Shown piece by piece: positions 27,536 through 35,310 of a stretch of 64,000 nt of DNA. How positions within the stretch are numbered: the stretch's first letter is position 1; each line of letters begins with the position of its first letter. Source of the stretch: DASUCS01 sp041166385 (lineage in GTDB: Bacteria; Actinomycetota; Acidimicrobiia; Acidimicrobiales; JACDCH01); contig JBEEFW010000078.1 of NCBI GenBank assembly GCA_041166385.1, positions 24,420 through 88,419 on the forward strand, written 5' to 3'. A model generated the notes under the pieces. That model searched no databases. It was not told the DNA's origin and worked only from the letters and a program-made list of their open reading frames with translations. The position numbers and the translations under genes were made by a program.

Positions 27536-28182
27536 TGCCGGTCCATTTCAGCGAGGCGGAACTGGCCGTCGTGGCGGCCGCAGTCGATCGGCTGATCCCC
27601 GCGGACGACGCGGGATGCCCGGGCGCGGCCGCCGCCGGCGTGCCCGACTACATCGACCGGTTCCTCGGAGCATTCACGTTCGATCCGCCGCAGATCTTCG
27701 CCGGCGGGCCGTTCTCCGGACGATGGGGTGGCGAGCCGAGCTTCGCCGACTGGCTGCCTCTCGGTCCGATGGAGGAGCTCGCGTGGCGCACGCGAATCGA
27801 AGGCTCGGACGGACGGCCCGAGCGCGAGTTCAACGGCGAGGTGGTCGGCCTGCAGCAGACCTACCGCGACGGGCTCGCCGCGCTCGGCGCCGACTTCGCC
27901 GCCGTCGACGACACCGAACAAGACGAGCGCCTCAATGCGGTGCCCGAGTTCAAGCGCCTGCTGTACCAGCACGCGTGCGAGGGCATGTACGGCGACCCGG
28001 TGTACGGCGGCAACAAAGGCGAGGTGGGCTGGAAGATGATCGGCTGGGTCGGCGACATCCAACCGCGCGGCTACACCGACGTCGAGGTGAGCCAGCGCGA
28101 GAAGACCCCCATCGTTCTTGGGGTCGATATCGGCGCTGGTTCGCCGATATCGACCCCAAGGTCGGAGGGGGACGGTGGCTGA
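27535..28182 (+). CDS. Gluconate 2-dehydrogenase subunit 3-like protein
   Basis: A 215-residue protein of the gluconate-2-dehydrogenase subunit 3 family, the small partner that helps mature or export a GMC-type flavoenzyme. It has LAVVAAAVDRLIPADDAG near the N-terminus and GDPVYGGNKGEVGWKMIGW near residue 160, both family hallmarks. No Tat signal is visible, unlike many members. The last ~20 residues (after VSQREK) are not conserved and are encoded by a 19-bp perfect hairpin. The GTG shares a base with the hyuA stop, and the end overlaps the GMC gene by 8 bp. Confidence 0.87.
   Translation: MPVHFSEAELAVVAAAVDRLIPADDAGCPGAAAAGVPDYIDRFLGAFTFDPPQIFAGGPFSGRWGGEPSFADWLPLGPMEELAWRTRIEGSDGRPEREFNGEVVGLQQTYRDGLAALGADFAAVDDTEQDERLNAVPEFKRLLYQHACEGMYGDPVYGGNKGEVGWKMIGWVGDIQPRGYTDVEVSQREKTPIVLGVDIGAGSPISTPRSEGDGG
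28117..28160 (+). other. 19-bp perfect hairpin at a gene junction
   Basis: CTTGGGGTCGATATCGGCG (28117-28135) and its exact reverse complement (28142-28160) enclose a 6-base loop, CTGGTT. It lies in the coding end of the subunit-3 gene, ending 3 bases before the GGAGG (28164-28168) of the GMC gene. It could stall ribosomes, protect mRNA or uncouple translation of the two genes. Confidence 0.8.
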
Positions 28183-29896
28183 TCTCGATTGTGATGCCGT
28201 CATCATCGGGTCGGGGCCGGGCGGGTCGACCGTGGCCGACGTGCTCACCGCCGCCGGGTGGTCGGTGATCGTCCTCGAGAAGGGGCGCAACCACCTCATC
28301 TCGCTCGAGCCGCCGTTCGACGCGTCGGGCGACCTGTCGAACGACGAGATCAAGTTCCTGCGCCGTCACTTCCTGGGCCCGGACCCCTTCATCGAGCCGC
28401 GCACGTATCGGCGCACCACGGCCGACGGCGAACGACTCTTCACCGGCGAGGTGAACAGCCTGCCGAGCACCGTCGGCGGCGGCGGCTTCCATGCCGACGG
28501 CAAGCTCCCCCGCTTCCGCGAGGACGACTTCCACCTGTTGTCGGCCCTGGGCCCGATCGACGGCGCCACGATCGCCGACTGGCCGGTGCAGTACGACGAG
28601 ATGGAGCCGCATTACGCGATCGCCGAGCGCCTCATCGGCACGGCGGGAGACGCCGGCAAGAACCCGTTCGAGGCGTGGCGCAGCGGGCCCTACCCGATGC
28701 CGCCCGGGGCTGACATGTTCGGCGCGATCCTCACGTCCGAGGCCGCGGCGAAGCGAGGACTGCATCCCTATCGCGCGCCGACCGGCGTGAACTCGATCTT
28801 CTACGACGACCGTCCGCCCTGTAACAACTGCGGGTTCTGCGGACACTTCGGTTGCCCGATCCACGCGAAGGGCGACCCGATCTCGTCGCTGCGACGCGCG
28901 CTGCGCACGGGGAAGTGCGAGGTGCGAGCCGAGTCGTACGTCACGGAGGTGGTGCTCGACAGCGGCGGCCGTCGCGCCACCGGCGTGCGCTACCTCGACA
29001 TCGCCAACGGCAACGCCGAGCGCGAGGTGCGGGCGTCGCACGTCGTCGTCGCCGGGGGTGCGTTCGAGACGCCGCGACTGTTGCTGCGCTGCGGCGTCGG
29101 CAACTCGTCCGATCTCGTGGGCCGGAACCTCACGTACCACTTCCAAACGTTCTCGATCGGCATCTTCCCGTTCTCGATCCACGGCGAGCGCGGCCGCAGC
29201 GTCACGCATCACCACGACGACTTCATCGTGCCGGGTCCGGACGAGATGGCCGCGGCGCGGGCCGCCGACCTGCCGTGGATCCGCGGTGGCACCGTCGAGC
29301 ACGGGGGCGGCGGTACGCCGTTGCAGGAGGCGTCGACGTATCCGCCAGGGCCGCAGCACGCGATCTCGATGCGCGACTCCGCCATCCGCGACCGCTTGTT
29401 CGCATTCACGCTCCAGGCCGAGGATCTGCCGCAGCACACGAACCGGGTCGACCTCGATCCGACGGTCGTCGATGCGTGGGGATTCGCCGCTGGACGTGTC
29501 ACCTATGCGCCGCACCAACACGAGCTCGTGGCGTCCGACCACTTCGCACCGATTCTCGAGCAAGTGATGCGCGACGCCGGCGCGGACTTCTCGTTCTCGA
29601 CGACCTCGCCGCCGCAAGGCGACCTCGACCTCCACGACATCAGCCCTCTCGGCGTCGCGCCCGCGTCCCGTCACACGATGGGCACGTGCCGCATGGGCGA
29701 CGACGCCCGCACGTCGGTGGTGAACCGCGAGAGCCGATTCCACGACGTGGAGAACATGGTGTGTGCTGACTCGTCGGTGTTCGTCACCTCGTCGGGCTAC
29801 AACCCGACGCTCACGTTGGTGGCGTTCGCCCATCGGGCCGCGTGTCTGCTCGCGGGGGTGAAGATCGAACCGACGACGCCGATGGACTTCTCGTGA
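28175..29896 (+). CDS. GMC family flavin oxidoreductase
   Basis: A 573-residue FAD-dependent GMC oxidoreductase that oxidises an alcohol or polyol. The FAD motif is VIIGSGPGGSTVADVL near residue 9. CNNCGFCGHFGC near residue 214 resembles the Cys cluster that holds an iron-sulfur centre in some sugar dehydrogenases of this fold. The catalytic pair is within RHTMGTCRMG and SGYNPTLTLVA near the C-terminus. GTG 28175 is chosen for its GGAGG at 28164-28168. The preceding subunit-3-like protein is its likely partner, so electrons may pass to a respiratory acceptor. Product and substrate are not determined. Confidence 0.92.
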   Translation: MADLDCDAVIIGSGPGGSTVADVLTAAGWSVIVLEKGRNHLISLEPPFDASGDLSNDEIKFLRRHFLGPDPFIEPRTYRRTTADGERLFTGEVNSLPSTVGGGGFHADGKLPRFREDDFHLLSALGPIDGATIADWPVQYDEMEPHYAIAERLIGTAGDAGKNPFEAWRSGPYPMPPGADMFGAILTSEAAAKRGLHPYRAPTGVNSIFYDDRPPCNNCGFCGHFGCPIHAKGDPISSLRRALRTGKCEVRAESYVTEVVLDSGGRRATGVRYLDIANGNAEREVRASHVVVAGGAFETPRLLLRCGVGNSSDLVGRNLTYHFQTFSIGIFPFSIHGERGRSVTHHHDDFIVPGPDEMAAARAADLPWIRGGTVEHGGGGTPLQEASTYPPGPQHAISMRDSAIRDRLFAFTLQAEDLPQHTNRVDLDPTVVDAWGFAAGRVTYAPHQHELVASDHFAPILEQVMRDAGADFSFSTTSPPQGDLDLHDISPLGVAPASRHTMGTCRMGDDARTSVVNRESRFHDVENMVCADSSVFVTSSGYNPTLTLVAFAHRAACLLAGVKIEPTTPMDFS

Positions 29897-30501
29897 GCGT
29901 CGAGGTGCTGCTGCCGCAGGCCGACGGCCGGCTCGAGGTGTCGCGCGGCCAGGGCTCGTTCAGATCCGATGGCGCCGCCTGGGTGCTCATCGATCGAAGT
30001 GACACGTTCGGGACTCCCGGGTGGTCAGCGTTGGTGGCGCCCAACGACACCTACGAGCTCGACGAAGACGTCGCGTGGACCGCGGTCGTGCGGCGCGGCG
30101 CCACCGTGGCGACGACGGAGATCAGGCCGGAAGCCGTCGTCGTCGAGCAACGGGGCGAAGGTCCGACCGAGCGCATCGTGCGCACCTACGTGAGCGAAGG
30201 TCCGCTGATCTGCGGCGAGACGATCAATCCGCCTGGAGGTTGGTCGAGCTGGCCGCCGCACCGGCACGAGCACGAAGAGATCTACCTGTACCGGTTCGAC
30301 GCGCCCGAAGGGTTCGGCGTGCAGCTGGTGTACGACGGCGATCCGGGCGAGCCGGCGATCGTGCGGGAGGGGCACGTCGAGCGCATCCGGGGGCGGTATC
30401 ACCCCGTGGTTGCCTCTCCGAAGTCGTCGATGTTGTACGTGTGGGCGCTCGCCGGTGAGTCGATGACGCTCACCCCGGAGGCCGATCCTCGCTACGCGTA
30501 G
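29893..30501 (+). CDS. iolB: IolB-like 5-deoxy-glucuronate isomerase family protein
   Basis: A 202-residue double-cupin-like protein of the KduI/IolB family, which isomerises 5-deoxy-glucuronate to 5-dehydro-2-deoxygluconate in inositol breakdown. The metal-binding core is GETINPPGGWSSWPPHRHE followed by EEIYLYRF, both strongly conserved. At 202 residues it is shorter than many IolB proteins (about 260), the N-terminal cupin being reduced. The GTG overlaps the GMC stop (GTGA). No other inositol genes are here, so it may act on a related keto or deoxy sugar acid made by the operon. Confidence 0.85.
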   Translation: MSVEVLLPQADGRLEVSRGQGSFRSDGAAWVLIDRSDTFGTPGWSALVAPNDTYELDEDVAWTAVVRRGATVATTEIRPEAVVVEQRGEGPTERIVRTYVSEGPLICGETINPPGGWSSWPPHRHEHEEIYLYRFDAPEGFGVQLVYDGDPGEPAIVREGHVERIRGRYHPVVASPKSSMLYVWALAGESMTLTPEADPRYA

Positions 30502-30553
30502 CTACGCGCTCGCCGACACCCCCCGTTGGTCGGCATCTGGGCGCAAGGCTTGA

Positions 30554-30629
30554 GGACGCAAAGCGGACTAGTTCGTGGTCCGACGAAAAAAGGTTCATTC
30601 GGACGCTCCCGTCCGGCCGCAAGCGTCCG
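30554..30629 (+). promoter_or_regulatory. Structured leader upstream of the diguanylate cyclase
   Basis: The 171-base gap holds GGACGCAAAGC (30554-30564), which is the core word of c-di-GMP-I (GEMM) riboswitches, then a CGGAC/GTCCG hairpin (30564-30582), an A-run, and two mutually exclusive hairpins that share CGGAC at 30600 (partners 30611-30615 or 30622-30629). The usual first GEMM helix is not clear, so this is tentative. Confidence 0.3.
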
Positions 30630-30672
30630 ATCATCTATCGAAGCTCGCGTCACGAGAGGCGGAAGGGGGCCA

Positions 30673-31662
30673 GTGAAGCGCACGAAGCCGACCAGCGCGG
30701 CGTACCGAACGACCGCGAACAACCGCCGCTTCCAGGCCCGCGCGCTCGCGGTCATGTTCGGTGCGGGTTCGTTGCTGGCGTTGGCGGCGCTCGCGGTGCC
30801 TCATGGCGACGAGGTCAACAGTGCGGCGTGGGCCGCCAACGCGGCCGTGGGGTTGCCCGTCGCTGCTCTGCTCTTCCTCATAGGGGAGCGCACGCCCGTG
30901 CGAGCGCTCCATGGATTGCTGACAACCGGGGCGGCGATGGTCGCCGTCGGCATGACCTTCGGCAACGGCGGATCGGCGTCGATCTCGGCGGCGTTCTTCT
31001 TCGTGTGGGTGGCGCTCTACGTGTTCTGGTTCTTCGAATGGCGGATCGCCGTCGCACACCTCGCGTCCGATGCGGTACTGCTCGCCATCGGGCTCGCGGT
31101 GGTCGACACCCCGGGTGCACCCGCAGTCTGGCTGCTGGTGATGGGCACAGCAGTCGTTGTCGGCGTCGTCGTCGCGCTGATGCGCCGAGAGCTGCTTCGG
31201 GTCGCGACGATCGACCATCTCACGGGGCTTCCGACACGCCAGGTACTCGACGAAGTGCTCGCTCGCGAGATCGGCCGCGCGAGTCGGCGATCCACTCCAC
31301 TGTGCCTCGCGATCGTCGACATCGACGGGCTGAAGACGATCAACGATCACCACGGTCATCCGGCGGGAGATCGGATCTTGAGGGACGCGGCGCGAGCCTG
31401 GCGGGCCGCGCTCCGTGACAGCGACACGCTCGTGCGCTTCGGAGGGGATGAGTTCGTCGCCATCCTCCCGGACTGCACCATCGATCAGGCGTGCGATGTG
31501 TTCGAACGAGGGCGGTCGAACGACATCCCGTGTTCGGTGGGCATCGCTCGATGGGATCCGGGCGAGTCTGTCACCGACCTGTTCCTGCGAGCCGATATCG
31601 CGCTGTATCAAGCCAAGCAGCGGGGGCGTGCTCAGGTTGTGGTGAATCACCAAGCGACGTAG
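30673..31662 (+). CDS. Membrane-bound GGDEF diguanylate cyclase
   Basis: A 329-residue protein with about six hydrophobic helices (residues 20-175) and a C-terminal GGDEF domain that makes cyclic di-GMP from two GTP. The active-site motif GGDEF is at 257-261, and RDSD at 248-251 is an RxxD inhibitory site, so product inhibition is expected. DHLTGLPTR marks the domain start. GTG 30673 is chosen for its GGAAGGGGG (30661-30669) and because it precedes the first helix. The gene is preceded by a structured leader. No EAL or HD-GYP protein is nearby. Confidence 0.92.
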   Translation: MKRTKPTSAAYRTTANNRRFQARALAVMFGAGSLLALAALAVPHGDEVNSAAWAANAAVGLPVAALLFLIGERTPVRALHGLLTTGAAMVAVGMTFGNGGSASISAAFFFVWVALYVFWFFEWRIAVAHLASDAVLLAIGLAVVDTPGAPAVWLLVMGTAVVVGVVVALMRRELLRVATIDHLTGLPTRQVLDEVLAREIGRASRRSTPLCLAIVDIDGLKTINDHHGHPAGDRILRDAARAWRAALRDSDTLVRFGGDEFVAILPDCTIDQACDVFERGRSNDIPCSVGIARWDPGESVTDLFLRADIALYQAKQRGRAQVVVNHQAT

Positions 31663-31671
31663 AACGGACGG

Positions 31672-32406
31672 ATGCTCGACTACCTCGAAGCGATTCGTCG
31701 CGAGAGCGACCGCTTCTACACGACCGCCGACAACGCCGACCCCACCCTTGGTGTGCCCAGTTGTCCGGGCTGGGACATCGCCGATCTCGTGTGGCACCTC
31801 GGCGAGGTGCACTGGTTCTGGGCCACCGACATCGAGCTCCGAGCCAAGGATCCCGAAGAGATCGAGAAGGACAAGCCCGAACGCCCCTCGGAGTACCAGG
31901 AACTCGTCGCGTTCGGCCGGTCGCAGGCCGACCACATGCTGTCGGTGCTCGAAGCGACCCCGGACGACGTGCCGTTGTGGACGTGGGCGCTGGAGGCGAA
32001 GGATCACACGGTCGGCTTCATCCGGCGCCACCAGGTACAGGAAGCGGCCGTCCATCGATGGGACCTGCAGAACGCAGCAACGCAGGACGCTCCCGATCCG
32101 ATCGATCCCGAGGCCGCGTCCGACTCGATCGACGAGCTCTTTGCCATCACCTTGCCGTGGGGCGTGAACGAGAAGAAGCCGCTGCGGGGCACTGTGCACG
32201 TCCATTGCACCGACACCGAGGGCGAGTGGTTCATCCACCCCAAGGGTCGCGTCGAACGCGTCCACGCCAAGGGCGACGTCGCGGTCCGCGGCGCGGCATC
32301 CGATCTGCTGCTCGCCTGCTTCACCCGCGTCGGCATCGACACCCTCGATGTCATCGGCGACGAGTCACTCGCCCGTCAACTCATCGAGGCCATCAACACT
32401 GACTAG
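31672..32406 (+). CDS. Maleylpyruvate isomerase-like mycothiol-dependent enzyme family
   Basis: A 244-residue DinB-fold protein of the TIGR03083-type family. The N-terminal metal motif is CPGWDIADLVWHLGEVHWF, and RHQVQEAAVHRWDLQNA near residue 128 supplies the other His and Asp ligands. The C-terminal domain resembles the sterol-carrier-like part of maleylpyruvate isomerase. These enzymes are thought to use mycothiol as cofactor for isomerisation or detoxification. It follows the cyclase gene by 9 bases, which suggests the same transcript, although a functional link is not obvious. Confidence 0.88.
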   Translation: MLDYLEAIRRESDRFYTTADNADPTLGVPSCPGWDIADLVWHLGEVHWFWATDIELRAKDPEEIEKDKPERPSEYQELVAFGRSQADHMLSVLEATPDDVPLWTWALEAKDHTVGFIRRHQVQEAAVHRWDLQNAATQDAPDPIDPEAASDSIDELFAITLPWGVNEKKPLRGTVHVHCTDTEGEWFIHPKGRVERVHAKGDVAVRGAASDLLLACFTRVGIDTLDVIGDESLARQLIEAINTD

Positions 32407-32410
32407 AGCG

Positions 32411-33136
32411 TCAGCAGTTCTCGTAACCGCTGCCCGGATTGGGGACGTTCGGGACCGACGGGTCGACCACCTCGATGTGCACGTGCGGCCACGCCGGATC
32501 GACGGTGCGCAGCTCGTCGACCTGCGATTCGAACGGCAGCTGCCGAGCAGTGGGCGCGATGACCGTCTCACCCTGCACGATCCGATCGCCGTTGCCGACG
32601 TTCAGCCCGGTGATGTGCAGCACCTTGACGCGCCATCCGGGATGGTCATCGGGTTCGATGTTGATGAAGTAGTCGTACAGCCCGCAGTACAGGTCGTAGC
32701 TGCCCGAGCTCACGACCGTGCCGGACACCGGCGCCCGGATCTCTGATTCCGGATCGACAACGACATCGGCCGAGCTGTTCGGATCTGACAGTCGCTCGCG
32801 CGAGTCCATGGTCGTGGCGGGGATCCCGGTGTCGATCGGGTCGATCGGGCGGGCGCCTTCGTTGTTCGACTGGTGGAAGCCGATGCGCTCGACCCGTTGA
32901 GACGGGTAGTGCAGCGTGACGTCGACGGCCACAGCGAAGGCGATCCACTGCTGCTCGATCACGACGCGGCTCGGCGGTGGCGGTGGGGGCGTGGTCGTGG
33001 TCGTGGTGGCTTCGGTCGTGGTGGTGGTCGCCAGCGAGGTGCTGGTCGTGGTCGTCGACGGACCCGCGCTGGTGCCTTTCGCCGACGCGCACGCCGACAG
33101 CAGCAACAGCGCGACGCCTGCGGCGGTCCGTCTCAT
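32411..33136 (-). CDS. Lipoprotein with an M23-peptidase-like domain
   Basis: A 241-residue exported lipoprotein with lipobox LLLLSACAS, a Thr-rich linker and a Pro run (residues ~25-55), then a domain resembling lysostaphin-type M23 peptidases. Candidate zinc-site residues are the His of IGFHQSNNEGA and the pair in WPHVHIEV. The strand IRAPVSGTVVSSG and the segment VGNGDRIVQGETV are typical of the fold. The Asp of the canonical HxxxD motif is replaced by Asn or missing, so activity is uncertain and a cell-wall-binding role is possible. It is convergent with the DinB-like gene. Confidence 0.75.
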   Translation of the reverse strand: MRRTAAGVALLLLSACASAKGTSAGPSTTTTSTSLATTTTTEATTTTTTPPPPPPSRVVIEQQWIAFAVAVDVTLHYPSQRVERIGFHQSNNEGARPIDPIDTGIPATTMDSRERLSDPNSSADVVVDPESEIRAPVSGTVVSSGSYDLYCGLYDYFINIEPDDHPGWRVKVLHITGLNVGNGDRIVQGETVIAPTARQLPFESQVDELRTVDPAWPHVHIEVVDPSVPNVPNPGSGYENC

Positions 33137-33163
33137 CGCTCCCAGGTTACGTAGGGTGCCGAC

Positions 33164-34138
33164 ATGAACGAGATCCTCTACGAGAGTGATGCAGACCTCG
33201 ACGCGATCGCAGGTCAGCGGGTTGCCGTCGTGGGCTACGGGAACCAGGGACGCTCGTGGGCGCTGAACCTCCGAGACTCGGGCGTCGACGTCGTGGTGTG
33301 CGTGCGGGCCGACGAAACCCGAGCGACGGCCGAGGCCGATGGCTTCGCCACGACCGACGTGGAGTCGGCCAGCGACGCAGACGTCATCTGCCTCCTCGTG
33401 CCGGACGACATCATCTCGAGCCTGCCGATCACCCCGCGGGCCGACTCACTGGTGATCGTCGCCAGCGGCTACACGCTCGCGTTCGGACGGCTCTCGCCGC
33501 CGGGCGACGCGGGGATGGTCGCGCCACGCATGCTCGGGCCCGAGGTGCGGCGGTGCTACGAGGAAGGCGTCGGGTTCATCACCGCGATTGGCGTCGAACG
33601 CGACGAGACCGGCACCGCTCTGGCGCGCACGCTCGCGATCGCGAAAGCGATCGGTGGTCTGCGCCAGGGCGCGTTGCCACTGACCGCGATGCAGGAGGCC
33701 GTGCTCGATCTCGGTGTGGAGCAGGCGCTCTCCCCCATCCTGCGACGCGTGAACGAGTCGTTCATCGGCGTGATGATGGAGCTGGGCATCCCGATCGAGG
33801 CCATCCTCACCGAGCTGTTCCTGTCGGGCGAGGTCGAGCGCACCTATCGCCTCGTGCGCCTCGAGGGCGGTGCGGCGCAGACGCTTCACCACTCCCCCAC
33901 GAGTCAGTACGGACAGCTGTCGCGCGTCGGCCGCTTCGACCATCTCGACGTCGCCGGCACGATCCGCGAGCTGATGACCGACATCACGTCGGGGCGCTTC
34001 GCCGACGAGTGGGACGCCGAGCGCGAGGCCGGCTATCCCGTGCTCGAAGCGCTGCGCACGAAGGCGCTGGCACCCGAGGTACTCGCGTTCGAAGAGGACT
34101 TGCGCCTCAAGCTCGGCGAACGCGCCGTCCGCCACTGA
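33164..34138 (+). CDS. Divergent ketol-acid reductoisomerase homologue
   Basis: A 324-residue protein clearly related to class I ketol-acid reductoisomerase, which makes dihydroxyacids in branched-chain amino acid synthesis. It starts YESDADLDAIAGQ, has the cofactor loop VVGYGNQGRSWALNLRDSG, DLGVEQ at residues 182-187 (canonical DLFGEQ) and SPTSQYG (canonical SxTAxYG). However, the catalytic Lys of MVAPKGPGH is Arg122 (MVAPRMLGPE), and one of the second-subunit metal Glu residues is Ser. It is therefore likely to be a reductase with another substrate. It lies alone between a lipoprotein and a hotdog gene, without ilv neighbours. Confidence 0.85.
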   Translation: MNEILYESDADLDAIAGQRVAVVGYGNQGRSWALNLRDSGVDVVVCVRADETRATAEADGFATTDVESASDADVICLLVPDDIISSLPITPRADSLVIVASGYTLAFGRLSPPGDAGMVAPRMLGPEVRRCYEEGVGFITAIGVERDETGTALARTLAIAKAIGGLRQGALPLTAMQEAVLDLGVEQALSPILRRVNESFIGVMMELGIPIEAILTELFLSGEVERTYRLVRLEGGAAQTLHHSPTSQYGQLSRVGRFDHLDVAGTIRELMTDITSGRFADEWDAEREAGYPVLEALRTKALAPEVLAFEEDLRLKLGERAVRH

Positions 34139-34139
34139 C

Positions 34140-34949
34140 CTACTGCACCTGGCGCGGGGCGTAGATGGCCGTGTGGCTGATTCGCGTCGCCAGGCCGTCG
34201 GCGACCATCACCGCAACGTCGAGCGTGACGAAGCGGTGGCCCTTGTGTTCCCACTCCGCCGTCACGATCGCGCTCGTCGAAACGGAGTCGCCGTCGTTGA
34301 CCAACCGGTGATGCTGCGCCGCCGACTCGACGTGGATCCACGGCCCCAGCCGAACATTGCGCGACAACACATAGTTCGCGTCCCGCAGCAACCACCCGGG
34401 GTGCGCGACGCGGGCCGACCGGTAGAGCGGCAACGTCTCACGCACGTCGTCGAGATACTGGCCCGCGTGGTCGGCGTGGAAACCGTGGCGGCTCAACCCG
34501 AACTGACGGCCGACGGGCAATGTCGCCGGCGACGCGGCTGGAGGAGACTCGGCCTGCAAGACCTCCAGCCAGCGATCGACGGCGGGAGGCTCGGGCGTGC
34601 GCAGGGATAGCGACGCTTCACCGGTCGCGCACACCTCGTCGTCGGAGTTGCGCAGCTCGAGGCGCGTACGCGTGCCATCGTCATCCTCGGTGTAGTCGAG
34701 CGGCAGAACTCGAACGGTGTCGCCCTCGTACACCGGTTTCGAGAAGCGAGCTTGCATCGTGCCGCGCTCGAGCCAATCGAGACCCCAGGCCTCCGCCGGC
34801 GGATGGGTCAAGTACGCATACAGGTCGACACCAGGGACGAGACCGCCGCCGAACCCGAAGCGGCGCGCCACTTCGTCGTCGTGGATCTTGTTGCCCGAGT
34901 GCGTCGCGGTGTTGTGGGCCTGCAGCTCCCACGCGGTCAACCTCGACAT
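34140..34949 (-). CDS. Double-hotdog MaoC-like protein
   Basis: A 269-residue protein with two hotdog folds. The first has AHNTATHSGNKIHDDEVAR near residue 11, the hydratase signature of MaoC-type enzymes, and FGFGGGLVPGVDLYAYL. The second half has VTAEWEHKGHRFVTLDV and the final SHTAIYAPR. It may hydrate enoyl-CoA or enoyl-acyl carrier protein, or act as a thioesterase. It ends two bases before the KARI-like gene's stop (convergent) and begins one base after the YjbR gene, which lies upstream on the same strand. Confidence 0.78.
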   Translation of the reverse strand: MSRLTAWELQAHNTATHSGNKIHDDEVARRFGFGGGLVPGVDLYAYLTHPPAEAWGLDWLERGTMQARFSKPVYEGDTVRVLPLDYTEDDDGTRTRLELRNSDDEVCATGEASLSLRTPEPPAVDRWLEVLQAESPPAASPATLPVGRQFGLSRHGFHADHAGQYLDDVRETLPLYRSARVAHPGWLLRDANYVLSRNVRLGPWIHVESAAQHHRLVNDGDSVSTSAIVTAEWEHKGHRFVTLDVAVMVADGLATRISHTAIYAPRQVQ

Positions 34950-34950
34950 G

Positions 34951-35295
34951 TCAGGAGTCTCCTAGGTGCTCAGTGGCAACTCGCTTCGGAACGCACATGC
35001 GCCAGGCGTCGAGCACGAGCTCGCGCATCTCATCGAGGTCGAGTTTGTCGAGGCGCACCTCCACCCAGTTGTAACGAAGGTCCGACGTTCTCGGCATCAA
35101 GAACTTGTCGGGTTCTGACTCGACGAGCGCGGCTCGCTCCTCCTTCGGGAAGCCGAACCCCATCTGCGTTTCGTCGCGCGAGAACGCTACGAACACGATG
35201 CGCCCGACTCGGAACTTCACTCGGTCGCGTACGAAGGCCTCATAGCTGCGAGGCAACGTGAGCGCCAGCGTTCGCACGTCATCGATCGTGACCAC
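34951..35295 (-). CDS. MmcQ/YjbR family protein
   Basis: A 114-residue small protein of the MmcQ/YjbR family. It has the opening TIDDVRTLALTLPRSYEAF, MGFGFPKEERAALVE and LRYNWVEVRLDKLDLDEMR, all typical. The fold is DNA-binding-like, but the function of the family is unknown; members are often located with unrelated genes. It follows the acetyltransferase gene by 15 bases on the same strand and precedes the hotdog gene by one base, so it sits in a minus-strand run beginning at the acyl-CoA ligase at 38693. Confidence 0.88.
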   Translation of the reverse strand: MVTIDDVRTLALTLPRSYEAFVRDRVKFRVGRIVFVAFSRDETQMGFGFPKEERAALVESEPDKFLMPRTSDLRYNWVEVRLDKLDLDEMRELVLDAWRMCVPKRVATEHLGDS

Positions 35296-35310
35296 CAGAG
35301 ATCCAGCCTG

